The translations under genes and the position numbers were made by a program. From Acanthaster planci (taxonomy: Eukaryota; Echinodermata; Asteroidea; Valvatida; Acanthasteridae): 64,000 bases of DNA. The stretch's first letter is position 1, and every line of letters begins with the position of its first letter. The stretch is taken from NCBI RefSeq assembly GCF_001949145.1, contig NW_019091408.1:870335-934334 (forward strand), written 5' to 3'. The notes beneath the pieces are model-generated. The model saw only the letters and a list, made by a program, of their open reading frames with translations, was not told where the DNA came from and ran no database searches. Positions 1 through 10,392 of this stretch are shown one piece after another.

Positions 1-861
1 ACTGTCACGTTCGTACATCAAGGAATCACCAAAAAGGAAAAAGAAAGAAAATTTGCAACAGCACAATATCTAAAATGCTAGCTTTTCAAAATAGCCGTAA
101 CATTGAGGTTATCACCCAGCATGACAACACAAGGTTTGCTCATGAATATAAAAAATTACACAGGCGTAAAAGCCAAAAACATCTCCTGTATACCCCTTAA
201 AATACGGAGACACTGAAATGACACTGTGTAGCCTTTCATCATTATGAGAGAACTTACCGAATGTTGAAAGGCATGTTCAAATTATGTATTTCAGTGCAAG
301 TTATGAATTCAAAATGTGCTTGTTGAAAATTTCGCTCTCTAGCTTACTGTCATGTGCTGAAACAATGATGAATCAAGAAATTATTCAAAATTTCGACAGA
401 TTTTTCCGGGCTGAGATACTTGGCTCCAAAAATAATGCTCCTTCCCGGAATGACATTACACCTTTGATCATGAGTGATTCTTTGCAGTACAGTAAAAACC
501 AATGAACGAACAGAATGCCCATATCCAAGCAACATAAATTCTTTAAAAAATAACCTTAAATGGGATACACAGGCGTATTTTCAAGTTCTGCATTAGGCAC
601 AAGTGTGTGTTGCAAGCAACAGAGGCCTCCGGAAAAGTACATGTAGTATAGTTATAATACAAAGATGGATCACCAGTGTCCAAATCGGAAGGAGACACAA
701 AAGGCTTCCTGTCGATAATATGCAACTGAAAGTTTAGTTTTCATTCGTACATAAAACGGAATTGACAGTTATGATACATTAATCTGTCTAAATTAGTAAC
801 CATAATGCCTCTTTTTCTATACCAGGGACTGGATACATTCATAACTTCATTTGCTACTCAC
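1..861. other. Intron of the P450 gene, no exon recognised
   Basis: This stretch begins with the GT donor at 861-860 of the third P450 exon on the minus strand. I looked on the minus strand for the remaining P450 signatures (ExxR, PERF-like, FxxGxRxCxG) and saw none, so the intron probably runs out of the window. Nothing else is recognised. Confidence 0.5.
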
Positions 862-3822
862 TGATTTTTGCACATCAGGGTATAGCGCCATATATATCAA
901 TATCCACATCAAAGTATTTGCTGTAGTGTCGGTGCCGGCAAGGAAGAGGTCATATATACCTCTCCAAAAGTTCTCTTCGGACAAGATGGGTTCTACGTCG
1001 ACACGCACCGCCCCCATCTTCTCTGATCGTTTGATTTCAAGAAGGCACATGTCAATTATGTCACGGACGTCGTTGGGATCAAATGACTCCTGGTGTTCCT
1101 TGATACGAAACGGCAAAATAAATCGGTATGTTGGCCTGAAATTCCTCGTGTTACCTTTAAAGATCCAAGTCTTCTCGTATGCACTTTCTATGCAACTTTA
1201 CACTTTTCTTTAAATGTTTAACAATTTGACAGTTTTTGGATGTCACATGAATTACAAAGTACACTTGCTAGAATTGTCCGTGCTCATATGGACAACAAAA
1301 GCCGGCTATGCTGTGACGTCAATCAGGGAAAGCACTGCTCAGGTTACATGTTTTTTGAACAAATTCATGAACTCCACTTTTGCTCACTATTTCCGAGAAA
1401 GCGTTGCTCGATGACATATTGTCACAAACTCCAACAACAATGACTCGTCAAAGAAAAGGAAATTCTGAGCACCAAACCATCAAAACTTTTAGCATTTTTT
1501 CTGTGCATGAAATGAGGTTTTCTGCCTCTGCACAAAACCAGAATGTCCAAACATATCAAACAAAATTGAAAATAAAACTACGTTAAACTCATTAGTAGGG
1601 TTACAGTAAAATAGTTTTTTTTTAGGAAAAGTGGGTTTTATTCTGTCATTTCCTTTGCCGTTCGCGATGACAACTTTCGAAATGATCCACGCTATAGTTG
1701 TGATAAAGCCTACACCTTGATAATAATTCCCTAATCAGTACATGTGTGACGCAGTTCAAATGTTTACACATTCTGTCAAAATAAAGGAAGCTGGTGTAGT
1801 TTTCTTTTTTCCAACTCTTTTCAGGGTTGGGCCTTGCTTTACCCTTGAGAAGGTTTTGCATAATTTATAGAGCCCTGGCAATCCATGCTGTGTATTTAAA
1901 ATACTTTTGAAAAACGTCCTTGCAATGGACACTCGTGCTCACATTGGTCTAGAAGCAGACACTCAGTGTGCCAAAAATACCGTTTCCTTTTTAAAATTTC
2001 TTTTTTACCTGGATAACCTTTTTGATGAAGACAGCAATTTCTCTCGAACGTTTGCGTGTTTCCCTGTACAGAGGCGTATACAACAGAAACGGGAAGAGAT
2101 TACCAAGCATGGCGAATGATGAATCGGACAGGTCAGTCTTGACGAGTTTTATGAGACGGGCAAACTTGGGGTCGGAGTACTCGAATCGGTAGCCAAAACT
2201 AATCATGCAGATGATGTTGGAGACCGCGTTTAAGATGTTGTGCTCTGGGTCAAAGGGCTTCTCTCGTCGGCTGTCGAAGCTCTCTAAGAGATGGCGAGCC
2301 TCTTCGTTGATTTTGTGCTCCACATTTTTCTTGCCCATGCCGAGAGTTCTTAGGGCGCTCAACCCGAAACGACGCCGCTCTTTCCCAACTTCACCGTTGG
2401 AAAAGATGAAACTTCCTAACCAAAAAAAGGGGTCAGGCGAATTATTCGAAGTGACACCATTACATTATTAAACGTGACGTGTCCATGTGTACTTTACAGG
2501 TCACAACATCCTAATTGATTGACAGTGGCATGTAACACACGCATACCTACAGAAGTGTGGTGGCACACCACTAACAGCTCTTAAATGATTCATCTGTGGT
2601 CTAAAAGCGCGGCGATTTTCATATCAGCAAGAGATTATTCATAGTGACATTAGAGAAATTCGGTAAGAGAGAACGGCAGTATCAAGTTCAAGTCACTATG
2701 ACGATGAAACCCCTCTCAAGACTGTTGTGGTATAAGGCAACTGGGTCTAATGGGATTTGTTGGAAAATTCTCAATATGTCATTACCCAAACTCTGTTTTT
2801 CTGAATTATCACAGACCCATAACATTTACTGCAATAGACGCCGCGAGCCTGGAGGGGGCAAGGGGAGTACTTGTCTCCCAGAAACAAAACTTAAGAAAAT
2901 ATGGGAAATGAAAAAAAAAATTAAAAACGAAAAAAAAAACAAAAAAACGGTTGATCACCTTCAGACAATTTACCTTTGGTCCCATAATGTCTTAAGAAAA
3001 CGCAGTACTTCCCTGAGAACGATTGTGAAGAACATGGTCAGAAGTTGAAACGTTTTGGCTTAAGAAGTGGAAAAATTTCTTTTCATTTTCTTGGAATGGA
3101 AAAAAGGTAGTGGCTTGAAGATTTGTGTGGGGCGTCTCTTGACCAAAGAAGAAAGGGCTGCATGGGCGTATCAATACTATTTGCGCTCACTTGCTATATA
3201 TAGAGTAAAAAAAAAGGGAATTTAGCATTCGTATTATTGTTTGATGCTTTATATAAAGAGGTAAAACGACTACATCATGACAAAATATGTCATTTTGATC
3301 TTCTATTAATGCAACTACCAGAACAATCTGGGCAAGTTTATCCGAGTATGGCCGCACTTTAAAAGTCCGAGGAACTAAAAGTAAACTCTGCAGAAGGCTT
3401 TCTTATAAGCAACATGTCGTGATCCGTACAGTTCTGGTTAGTTCTCATCAGTTCTACTTCTGCGAAATGCTTTTCTAACCATTTTTATCGCAGTGAGTCA
3501 TCTTACCCTTGATCGACAAAAGGATTCTGGTCTTCGGAGTGACATATCTGTTGGAGAAAAAATCAGCCTGCTTCATGAGCGCTTCTTTGATGGCACTGAT
3601 GTCGCTGAGAACAACTGCCAGCTGAGGTCCCATCCAGATACGCATGATGCTCCCATACTGCCGGGCCCAGTCAGTCAGACCCACGTACAATGGGCCCTTC
3701 CGCAGGCCGCGAGTGTTACCTATGAGCGGCCATGCCGGCGGGCCTGGTGGCAGGTTTCGTGGACGGCGGATCCAGATGACAGTAAGCAAAAGAACACAAA
3801 CAACGAGGAGCACAATCTGCAT
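862..3822 (-). CDS. Cytochrome P450, clan 2 (CYP2-like), 5' three exons; 3' end off window
   Basis: Partial gene for a membrane-bound monooxygenase of the endoplasmic reticulum. Exons on the minus strand are 3822-3507, 2415-2009 and 1098-862; phases join cleanly to 320 codons. The start at 3822 gives a hydrophobic signal anchor (MQIVLLVVCVLLLTVIW) followed by the hinge RRPRNLPPGPPAWPLIGN, the usual CYP2 layout. Exon 2 encodes the helix-C region (FSNGEVGKERRRF) and exon 3 the helix-I oxygen-activation motif AGTDTT at residues 295-300. Helix K (ExxR) and the heme Cys loop, roughly 170 residues, are not seen in 1-861 and should lie to the left. Oddity: position 116, where clan-2 P450s have the Trp of WxxxR, is Gly (GGG rather than TGG). 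The substrate cannot be inferred. The family call is firm; the subfamily is not assigned. Confidence 0.88.
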
Positions 3823-5940
3823 GTTGAGGCTGCCTACAGCAACGTTAAAAGCCGTGTCTGTATATGAAAATGGACAAATAGGCCTAAAACTTTGTTTGTG
3901 TAGGTGGAATGTGCAGACATTTTCAGTTTGTTCATTAATTAAGTTTCGGGTGAGCCATTCTGTAATAATTCTGTCAGTTTTGAAGAAATACATTGAAACT
4001 GTACAAAAAAGGTATGATTTCTACATCATTTGCTCCGAGACGTTAAACCTACGGACAAATCTTTTTTGTTCAACAGAAGAATCAAATAGAAGTTGTGAAG
4101 TTGAAGGACGCGGAAATCATCCGCTGCCTTCATCCAATGATCTCTTGTAGTGTAACGGGGCATGAACCATCGGGAACACATCTCTTTGGTACTTTTCCCG
4201 ATGTTTTCTTGTGGTTGATCAGACTTTTGAAGGACAAGTGACACACGAAATGCCTCAAAAGATGCCTGAATCTTTTTCAAATGAATGTCTTCCCATCAAT
4301 GAGAATGAATGCCCAATCAACTCCTCTATGCCGCTCCCTGTGAAAGTCAGTGAATGACCGATGCAATTCAATTTAAAAGCATCCAGTGCACAGATAGTAA
4401 AATTTAACAGTTCTATGTTATTGTTGAAGACAATCAACGTGGTCATTCAATTCCATTTTAAGCGCTGAAATGAATGAAAACGTGGTGAAATTGGCCGGGG
4501 AAACCTGTACTAATGACACATTTCAAACGTACCGTTTGTGGAAGCAAACAATGCAGCCTGCAGGTACACAAATGGAAACGCCACGTTGAATTGGCACAGG
4601 CAGTGTCACACTGTGTTTGAGGAGGGGTGGAAAGATAAATACTTATATCACTTCTTCCAGGTACAGGTCATGTCACGAGTTATACAACATTATTTGTTGC
4701 CGGTGTACGAGTACACAAACAGTATGTACAACACCATGGCCATTTCTTGAACTGTACAGATAAACTGGCGTGTGTATAAAGTCCACCTCCTCTCACAAAC
4801 ACTCTTTCATGGCTTTTGAGCCGCATGTACGTAAGGAAGACTCATACCTTTGGCGAAGTATGCAGACTGGCAAATACAAGTCTGGAATAAGGTATGGATT
4901 TCCATACAGAAGTGCTCGCTTTAAAGATGAAACCGAAATCCCGAGCCATTTTTTTCACAACGTTAAACTGGACAGGATATTGTGCCTGGGCGGCTGAAGA
5001 GGGCCTTACTTGACGACCCTCCGTATGATAAACGAGTCGACTGGCCCAAGTCTGGGGCTACATGTGACGTACTAGTGTTTAATTCTTAATTATGTAAGAA
5101 ATGCTATGTCGAAGAATAAAATTGGCCAGAAGTGTTCCCCCGCTAAGTGCCCTTACAAGTTTGTTGAATTCCCATTTGTGGTCTTAGACTCACTTTCCGT
5201 TCCAGAAAAACTTTACCGCACATAAAACTAAACTATGACGGCCTTTCTTAGCTCGTCCTCAGCGTTTTTGTCGATGGACGGTGGACTTGGAATAACTTTG
5301 TTTTAATCATACAGCATTGTCAAGCACACAACTTGTAGAGTGACCATAGCTTCCAACCTTGTTTTGGTTTTGGCAAACTAAGATTGGGAAATATAATAGC
5401 CACATGAAGAAAGACAGAGATATGTTCGAATCAGTGTTTGTTTGATTTTTGTTTCGTTTTTCACATCAGTTTATCTCTTCTATGACCCAGCCAGTAAACT
5501 CAAGGCCGGGCCCCCTTTATAACTATATTAAAACTGCATTTTCAGTGTAGAGATGAGACTTGCATTACATATACCTGATATAGCGGAATACGTCGCGTTG
5601 GCTGTCCTTGGTCTCACGCAATGTGCAATTATGTCCCTGCATGGGAGTGTCGCCATTTGAATCAACTGAACAAGCGACGTTATCATAACTTGAAAAAAAA
5701 TGTGTCCTGCCAGTAGTTGTTGCAAAATCAGCAACTCGAGGTTAAATACACACAGACTTGTAGACCAATTGCGCCCGTTAAGTCACGTGACCTATAAAGT
5801 GGGTATCACATTATTATCAACAAACATTAGGCGTCTTGCGAAGTGTTTCAGTGTCATTCACCAAAAAACAAAGTTTACTCTCCGTTCAGTACCCTGATAG
5901 TGTTTTTGTTCGCCATCCCTCATGAAATAGTAATGTACCT
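3823..5940. other. Intergenic, upstream of the P450 start
   Basis: AT-rich sequence with only short, uncharacteristic reading frames. The P450 reading frame stays open upstream of residue 1 to about 3993, but without family-like sequence, so it is treated as 5' UTR or promoter. No convincing gene or repeat was seen. Confidence 0.4.
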
Positions 5941-5943
5941 TTC

Positions 5944-6357
5944 GAATGAAATATGCAAATGAGGCAGGCGCATGCGCACTACTACCACTGGTTGGCAAAT
6001 GACGTCACAATATAAATCTCTATGCGCGCTCCACATATGTCGCCGTTTCTGTACTAGTATAGTTTCAATGACGGTGCCAAACTTAAAGACAAAGAATTGT
6101 TACTTTCCAACCTCAGGACACTAAAAACTTCGCCTAGTTTTGAGGAAAGCGTGCTCAAGCATCGGGCAAAGACTGTAATACCATAGAGCTCTATGGTAAT
6201 ACGATTTTGATTGACCTTCAACGCTCCACGCAGGTTAATGTTACCATGAGGTTACTAGCAGCTCGCCTACGGATACGCTGCCGACAGTGTTGGCGGCCGC
6301 GCTTGCCAACCAGTGGTATTAGCGCGCATGCGCCCATCTAATTTGCACATTCGTGGA
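5944..6357. mobile_element. MITE-like element with ~50-bp terminal inverted repeats
   Basis: The left end (about 5944-5998) carries TGCAAATGAGGCAGGCGCAT followed by GCGC, then CACTGGTTGGCAA. The right end (about 6303-6357) is its reverse complement with a few mismatches (TTGCCAACCAGTG, then GCGCATGCGCCC, then ATTTGCA). The interior of about 300 bp has no coding potential and contains the palindrome CCATAGAGCTCTATGG. A non-autonomous DNA transposon is the simplest reading. Target-site duplications were not resolved. The right end abuts the LINE remnant. Confidence 0.7.
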
Positions 6358-6359
6358 AA

Positions 6360-7735
6360 TGGTCCACTGGATGTCAACCTGGCGTGGGTGGTGGAGATGG
6401 CTTGAGAAGCCTATATATCTGGGCAAGGAACCCTCTCCTACAGATAGAGCACTAGTGAGTGGGTGGGACGTTCGGGGTGATGGAAGTTCTATAGCTGGCC
6501 GTGAGGGTGTGTAGCTCTTCTGCTGTCCGGGCACTTTTGCACTAGACGAGTCTGTGCCGTGCCATGCGGTTTTCTGCCTGGGACTCCAAGGACTCAGTGT
6601 CCATACTGAAGTCTTCCAAAGAGACTTTCAAATCTAAAGTGCTTCCTCTGGCCCCCGATAGAGCGCTAGCTTGCCATGACTGAGTTCTCAGGAGCCGTTT
6701 GGGGATGCGGTTTTCTGGCATCAGTGAAACATGGCCTGCCCATCTAATCTAGGCCTTGCTTATGCTGAGTATGCCTACTCTGCTTGGGCCTTCGGTGTGT
6801 GTGTGACTTTGTCTAGCAAGCGAATCCTGAGGAGGTGTAGACTTTCCATGTCTCGCGGGCATAGGTGTGATCAGGACCATAACTTTGTAGACTTTGAGCT
6901 TGGTGGTAAGAGTGATCCCTCTTCTTTCCCAGACAGCTGGTCTCAGTCGTCCGAAGGCACTGCTTTGGGTATCCTGTTGTTGACTTCAGCATCAATGGTG
7001 GCTAAGCGGGAGAGAGTGCTGCCAAGGTACGTGAAGCTGTCAGCCGCCTGGAGCTTTTGTCCCTTCACTGTGGTGTTGGGCTTGCGGTAGGGTGTGCCAG
7101 GCGCTGGTTGAAGCCCCAGCTCCGTCTTTTTCGCGCTACTGATCAGGCTAAAGTTGTCACAGGCTGTCTAGAAGCTGTCCACCTGAGACTGCATCTCATG
7201 CTCATGGCAGGCATTAGGCCTAGGGACACAGTCGTCGATATCAACGAAGAGAAAGTCTCGGTCGGGCCGTCTTAGTCACTCACGACAGCCTTGATAAGTC
7301 GGCTAGCTATGTTGTAGAGTTTACCGTCGGTCCTGTACCTGATCGAGATGCCGGCATCAATGTCTCTAAAAGCGTCTATATGAGCACGGCAGAGAACGTC
7401 ATGCTGAATAGTGCTGGTGCTCATACTCACATGCCTGCTTGACACCGTTGGTCATTGGAAAGGTCTCCGATGCATCTCCATCGTCTAGGACCCAGACCAT
7501 CATGCCGTCGTGGAACTGGCGCTTAATGGAGAGTCTCTTTGGGCAGTCAAACTTAGACACAATCTTCCAGAGGCCCTCCCGGTTGACAGCGTCAAAGGCC
7601 TTGGTCAGGTCCACAAAGGTGGTGTGAAGGTCCTGATGTTGCTCCACGCACTGAGCGAAGCGATCAGGGAGGTGGCCTTGCTCCAGGTGTTGCACTACAG
7701 GCGGTTGAGCTATACCCAGCAGTTCCCAGAGTGAG
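6360..7735 (-). pseudogene. Decayed non-LTR retrotransposon (LINE) reverse-transcriptase fragment
   Basis: On the minus strand from 7695 an open segment contains the RT palm signature HTTFVDLTKAFDAVNREGLW, then KFDCPKR, QFHDGMM and FPMTNGVKQAC, the order seen in LINE endonuclease-reverse transcriptases. Further 3' (toward 6360) recognisable but frame-broken pieces follow, including a segment resembling the YRTDGKLYNIASRL region (about 7300-7350) and an ATIDAEVNNRI-like piece near 6990. Many stops and frameshifts show it is dead and 5'-truncated. The clade (perhaps RTE/BovB-like) was not determined. It is a degraded genomic element with no intact function. Confidence 0.82.
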
Positions 7736-8375
7736 AGTACTATATCAAAAATCGGCTTTTGTTTTTTGGTAAACGTACTTTGCTATGGGGCTGATACCCA
7801 CTACAGGTCACGTGACTTAGAGGGCGTAATCGCTCGATCTATTGCCGATGTCGACACAACGTTCAGCAGCAATCCGACGTCAGAGTGCCAACTGTATGCC
7901 AACATCAGAAAAACGTCGCAAACCACGACAATTCTGACGATTATGTCGTTCGCTTGTCATCCACCGCCCTTACAGGATTGCTGTCCTAATGATCAACGCA
8001 TGAACGTTCAGTGCGCACGTGTCAAGCGCACGCAGCACCTTTGACCGGTGTACAAACTTTTTTACACAACGTGCCGGGGAAACTAACTTGAAAAAAAGGG
8101 TAAAATCGTGGCTCTGGAGGATGCTTTTCCCAAAAAAACTTGGAAGAAACGTACACAGAGACTAGTCTCGCCTCAAGACTGGCAGTAAAACCATTTGATA
8201 CGAAGTGTACATGGTGTACGTATATCCCAGACCGTCGTGCAATTGAGAAACGCGCGACCCGTGTTATTGTTCAAAATCTATCCAATGATGAGCGGTTGAA
8301 AGAAATTATGTCACGCAAAGGCCCTTCCCGGCTCACTCTCTCGTAACAAGGGCTAGTTAGGCAGCCTCATACGAT
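7736..8375. other. Intergenic spacer between LINE fragment and SINE copy
   Basis: No family-like coding sequence or repeat was recognised. Short open frames here have no domain resemblance. Confidence 0.35.
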
Positions 8376-8640
8376 GGGAGAGTCAGGTTGGCGTACTGGT
8401 AGTGGTTCATTCCTCGCCTTCCACCTCTGCGGTCTGGGTTTGAATCCCGGCTAGGTCAACGTGTGGATTGGGCTTTCAGTCTCTACCTTGATTCCGTGGG
8501 TTTTACCCTGAATATTCCGATGGGTTTTCCTCCCACCTCTAAAACTGTAATTGCTTTCTACAAGTTGGTGTGATATGTTTCCCGCGGGATGCTTTGCCAA
8601 CTTTACGATAGAGATAGCTATCCTAGGTGGAGCAAGACAA
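8376..8640 (+). repeat. tRNA-derived SINE-like copy (family member 1)
   Basis: The element begins GTCAGGTTGGCGTACTGGTA, resembling a pol III box A, and has a box B-like GGGTTTGAATCCCGGC about 45 bases on. A tRNA-unrelated body follows (GTGTGGATTGGGCTTTCAGT, later TAAAACTGTAA). The same head and body occur in the same order at 40215-40508, which proves a dispersed repeat. This copy lacks an obvious A-rich tail and looks older or truncated at its 3' end. Confidence 0.72.
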
Positions 8641-10392
8641 GACCACGTGCGTTGCTAGACTATTTTAATCGGACGCGGGTGCCGTCATGAAATTCGCCGA
8701 CGGAGGAAAATCTTACAAGTGCTATGAGTAGTCTGATTCCTCGACCTCCCCCACTTCTTTTTAGGTTAATCATACCATGGAGGTAGGAAACGAAATTACG
8801 TGGCGAGTCGGGTTGTGTGAGGTTCTTTGGCTCGATTATGTAGTGCACACACACCAACTCGTCTCATGAGGCCAACGTTTGGAGTATTTTCATGAATTGG
8901 TTCCAACAGTAAACATTTCGAAACTGACCACTGGGAGGCTGCCTGAGATGGTACTGAATACGTAGATCAGTCAAGATTTTAAAAAAGGCCCTGTAACACA
9001 AACAAGTATTAAAACAACGGTTAACACTTTCTACCCATAATTTGGAAGAGATACAATTGGGGATGGGGTCCATCAAATAACATTTCAAACTTTCAAAGTA
9101 AGAATAGAATAGAATGCAATATCGCCAATTGTAACTTTTAAGATCTCCACCTTTATTTTTCTGAGCATATGCATAATATGTTGGCAAAATACAACAAAAA
9201 CATAAAAAACAACCTCCAAAAAATGTTCACACATTGTTGTAAAATACGATCACTAACTGGCTGTGTTCTGTAGGGATGGATTGAGAAATTTTTTCTGGGT
9301 TACGTGGTACGGTCTGGCCCATCAGATATTTTTTCATATCCGATTGTTACCCACAGTCGAGACATTGGTAATGAATTACATTGTTAATGACGCACTTACG
9401 TTTATTCACATAGTAGGATCTCATCTCTTGTATTGATACTATAGTTGTTACTTTTATTTAATAGTTGGGAGGGGTATTGTCACCCCCCATCCGTGCTTGT
9501 ACTGGCTTTTAGGCAAGAAAAAAATTAAAGTTTACATAAATGATTTACAATTTGTGTAGACTTAAATGTACATAATACATCTCATACAAAATATTCTTTG
9601 AATATTATTCACTCTAATTTTTAAACCTAACATTCAGCATCGGCCAACAGCCTTGAAGGACTTAGTTTGTCACAGTTGCAGCAATAGTTTTAGTTGATTG
9701 AGTTTAATATTTGGCATGTGGACTGCATCAACAAAATTGTGCATGGATTTTATTAGTGAACACTTAAATTTGTAGAAAACTGCTCCATACTGGTAACTGG
9801 ATCCCACAAGATGATCACTGAGAATATTCTTCCGTCTTTGTATGCAACAGGGAGAGACTATTTAACCCTGTTTCAATATACAGTACCACTCAGTTTAATC
9901 ATTTTTTATCATAGGGATATTGTGTGGGCGACAACTATTTCCACTGTGTAAGATTTGATCAAGGGCCTCTTCAGTGTTAAAAATGGCTTTATTGGCTTGA
10001 ATCACATCGGTGACAAATCTGCATGTGCGTAATGGTATTATGCACCCAGTTATGTAGCCACATAACTGGGTTAAGTTACATTCCAAATTTGAGCTCCTAT
10101 TTCCCTCCCAGTTTTGGAGTCAAGTGGACTTTACATCTGCAAGTTTGTGCTCTTAATAGCTGCAACACTTCAATCAAATAAAGAATCACAAAATTCTGAC
10201 AAGAGAACTGAGCACATAGGTCAGGAATTAGCCTGAGTCAAATAAAAAGGCGATGGGGAAAATTCAAGCATTTAGATGTATTCTAATCCACCCACAAAAA
10301 TTCAACCTTTCCGCAACCATCTTGGGTGCAGTACACCAATAACAAGATTTGGCTAAAATTACGAATGTACAATGTAGTATATGTTTACGCAT
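8641..10392. other. VPS11 3' flank / 3' UTR region
   Basis: AT-rich sequence downstream of the VPS11 stop on the minus strand. A minus-strand AATAAA is read from plus-strand TTTATT at 9988-9993, about 400 bases after the stop, and is the nearest plausible poly(A) signal. Other AATAAA words are further away (near 9455 and 9747). No other gene is recognised. Confidence 0.4.

Noticed and set aside
1-840. Heme-binding exon of the P450
   Set aside because: No FxxGxRxCxG-like sequence on the minus strand; presumed outside the window.
4770-4997. 75-codon plus-strand frame
   Set aside because: No domain, no conserved composition, and no supporting splice or promoter context.
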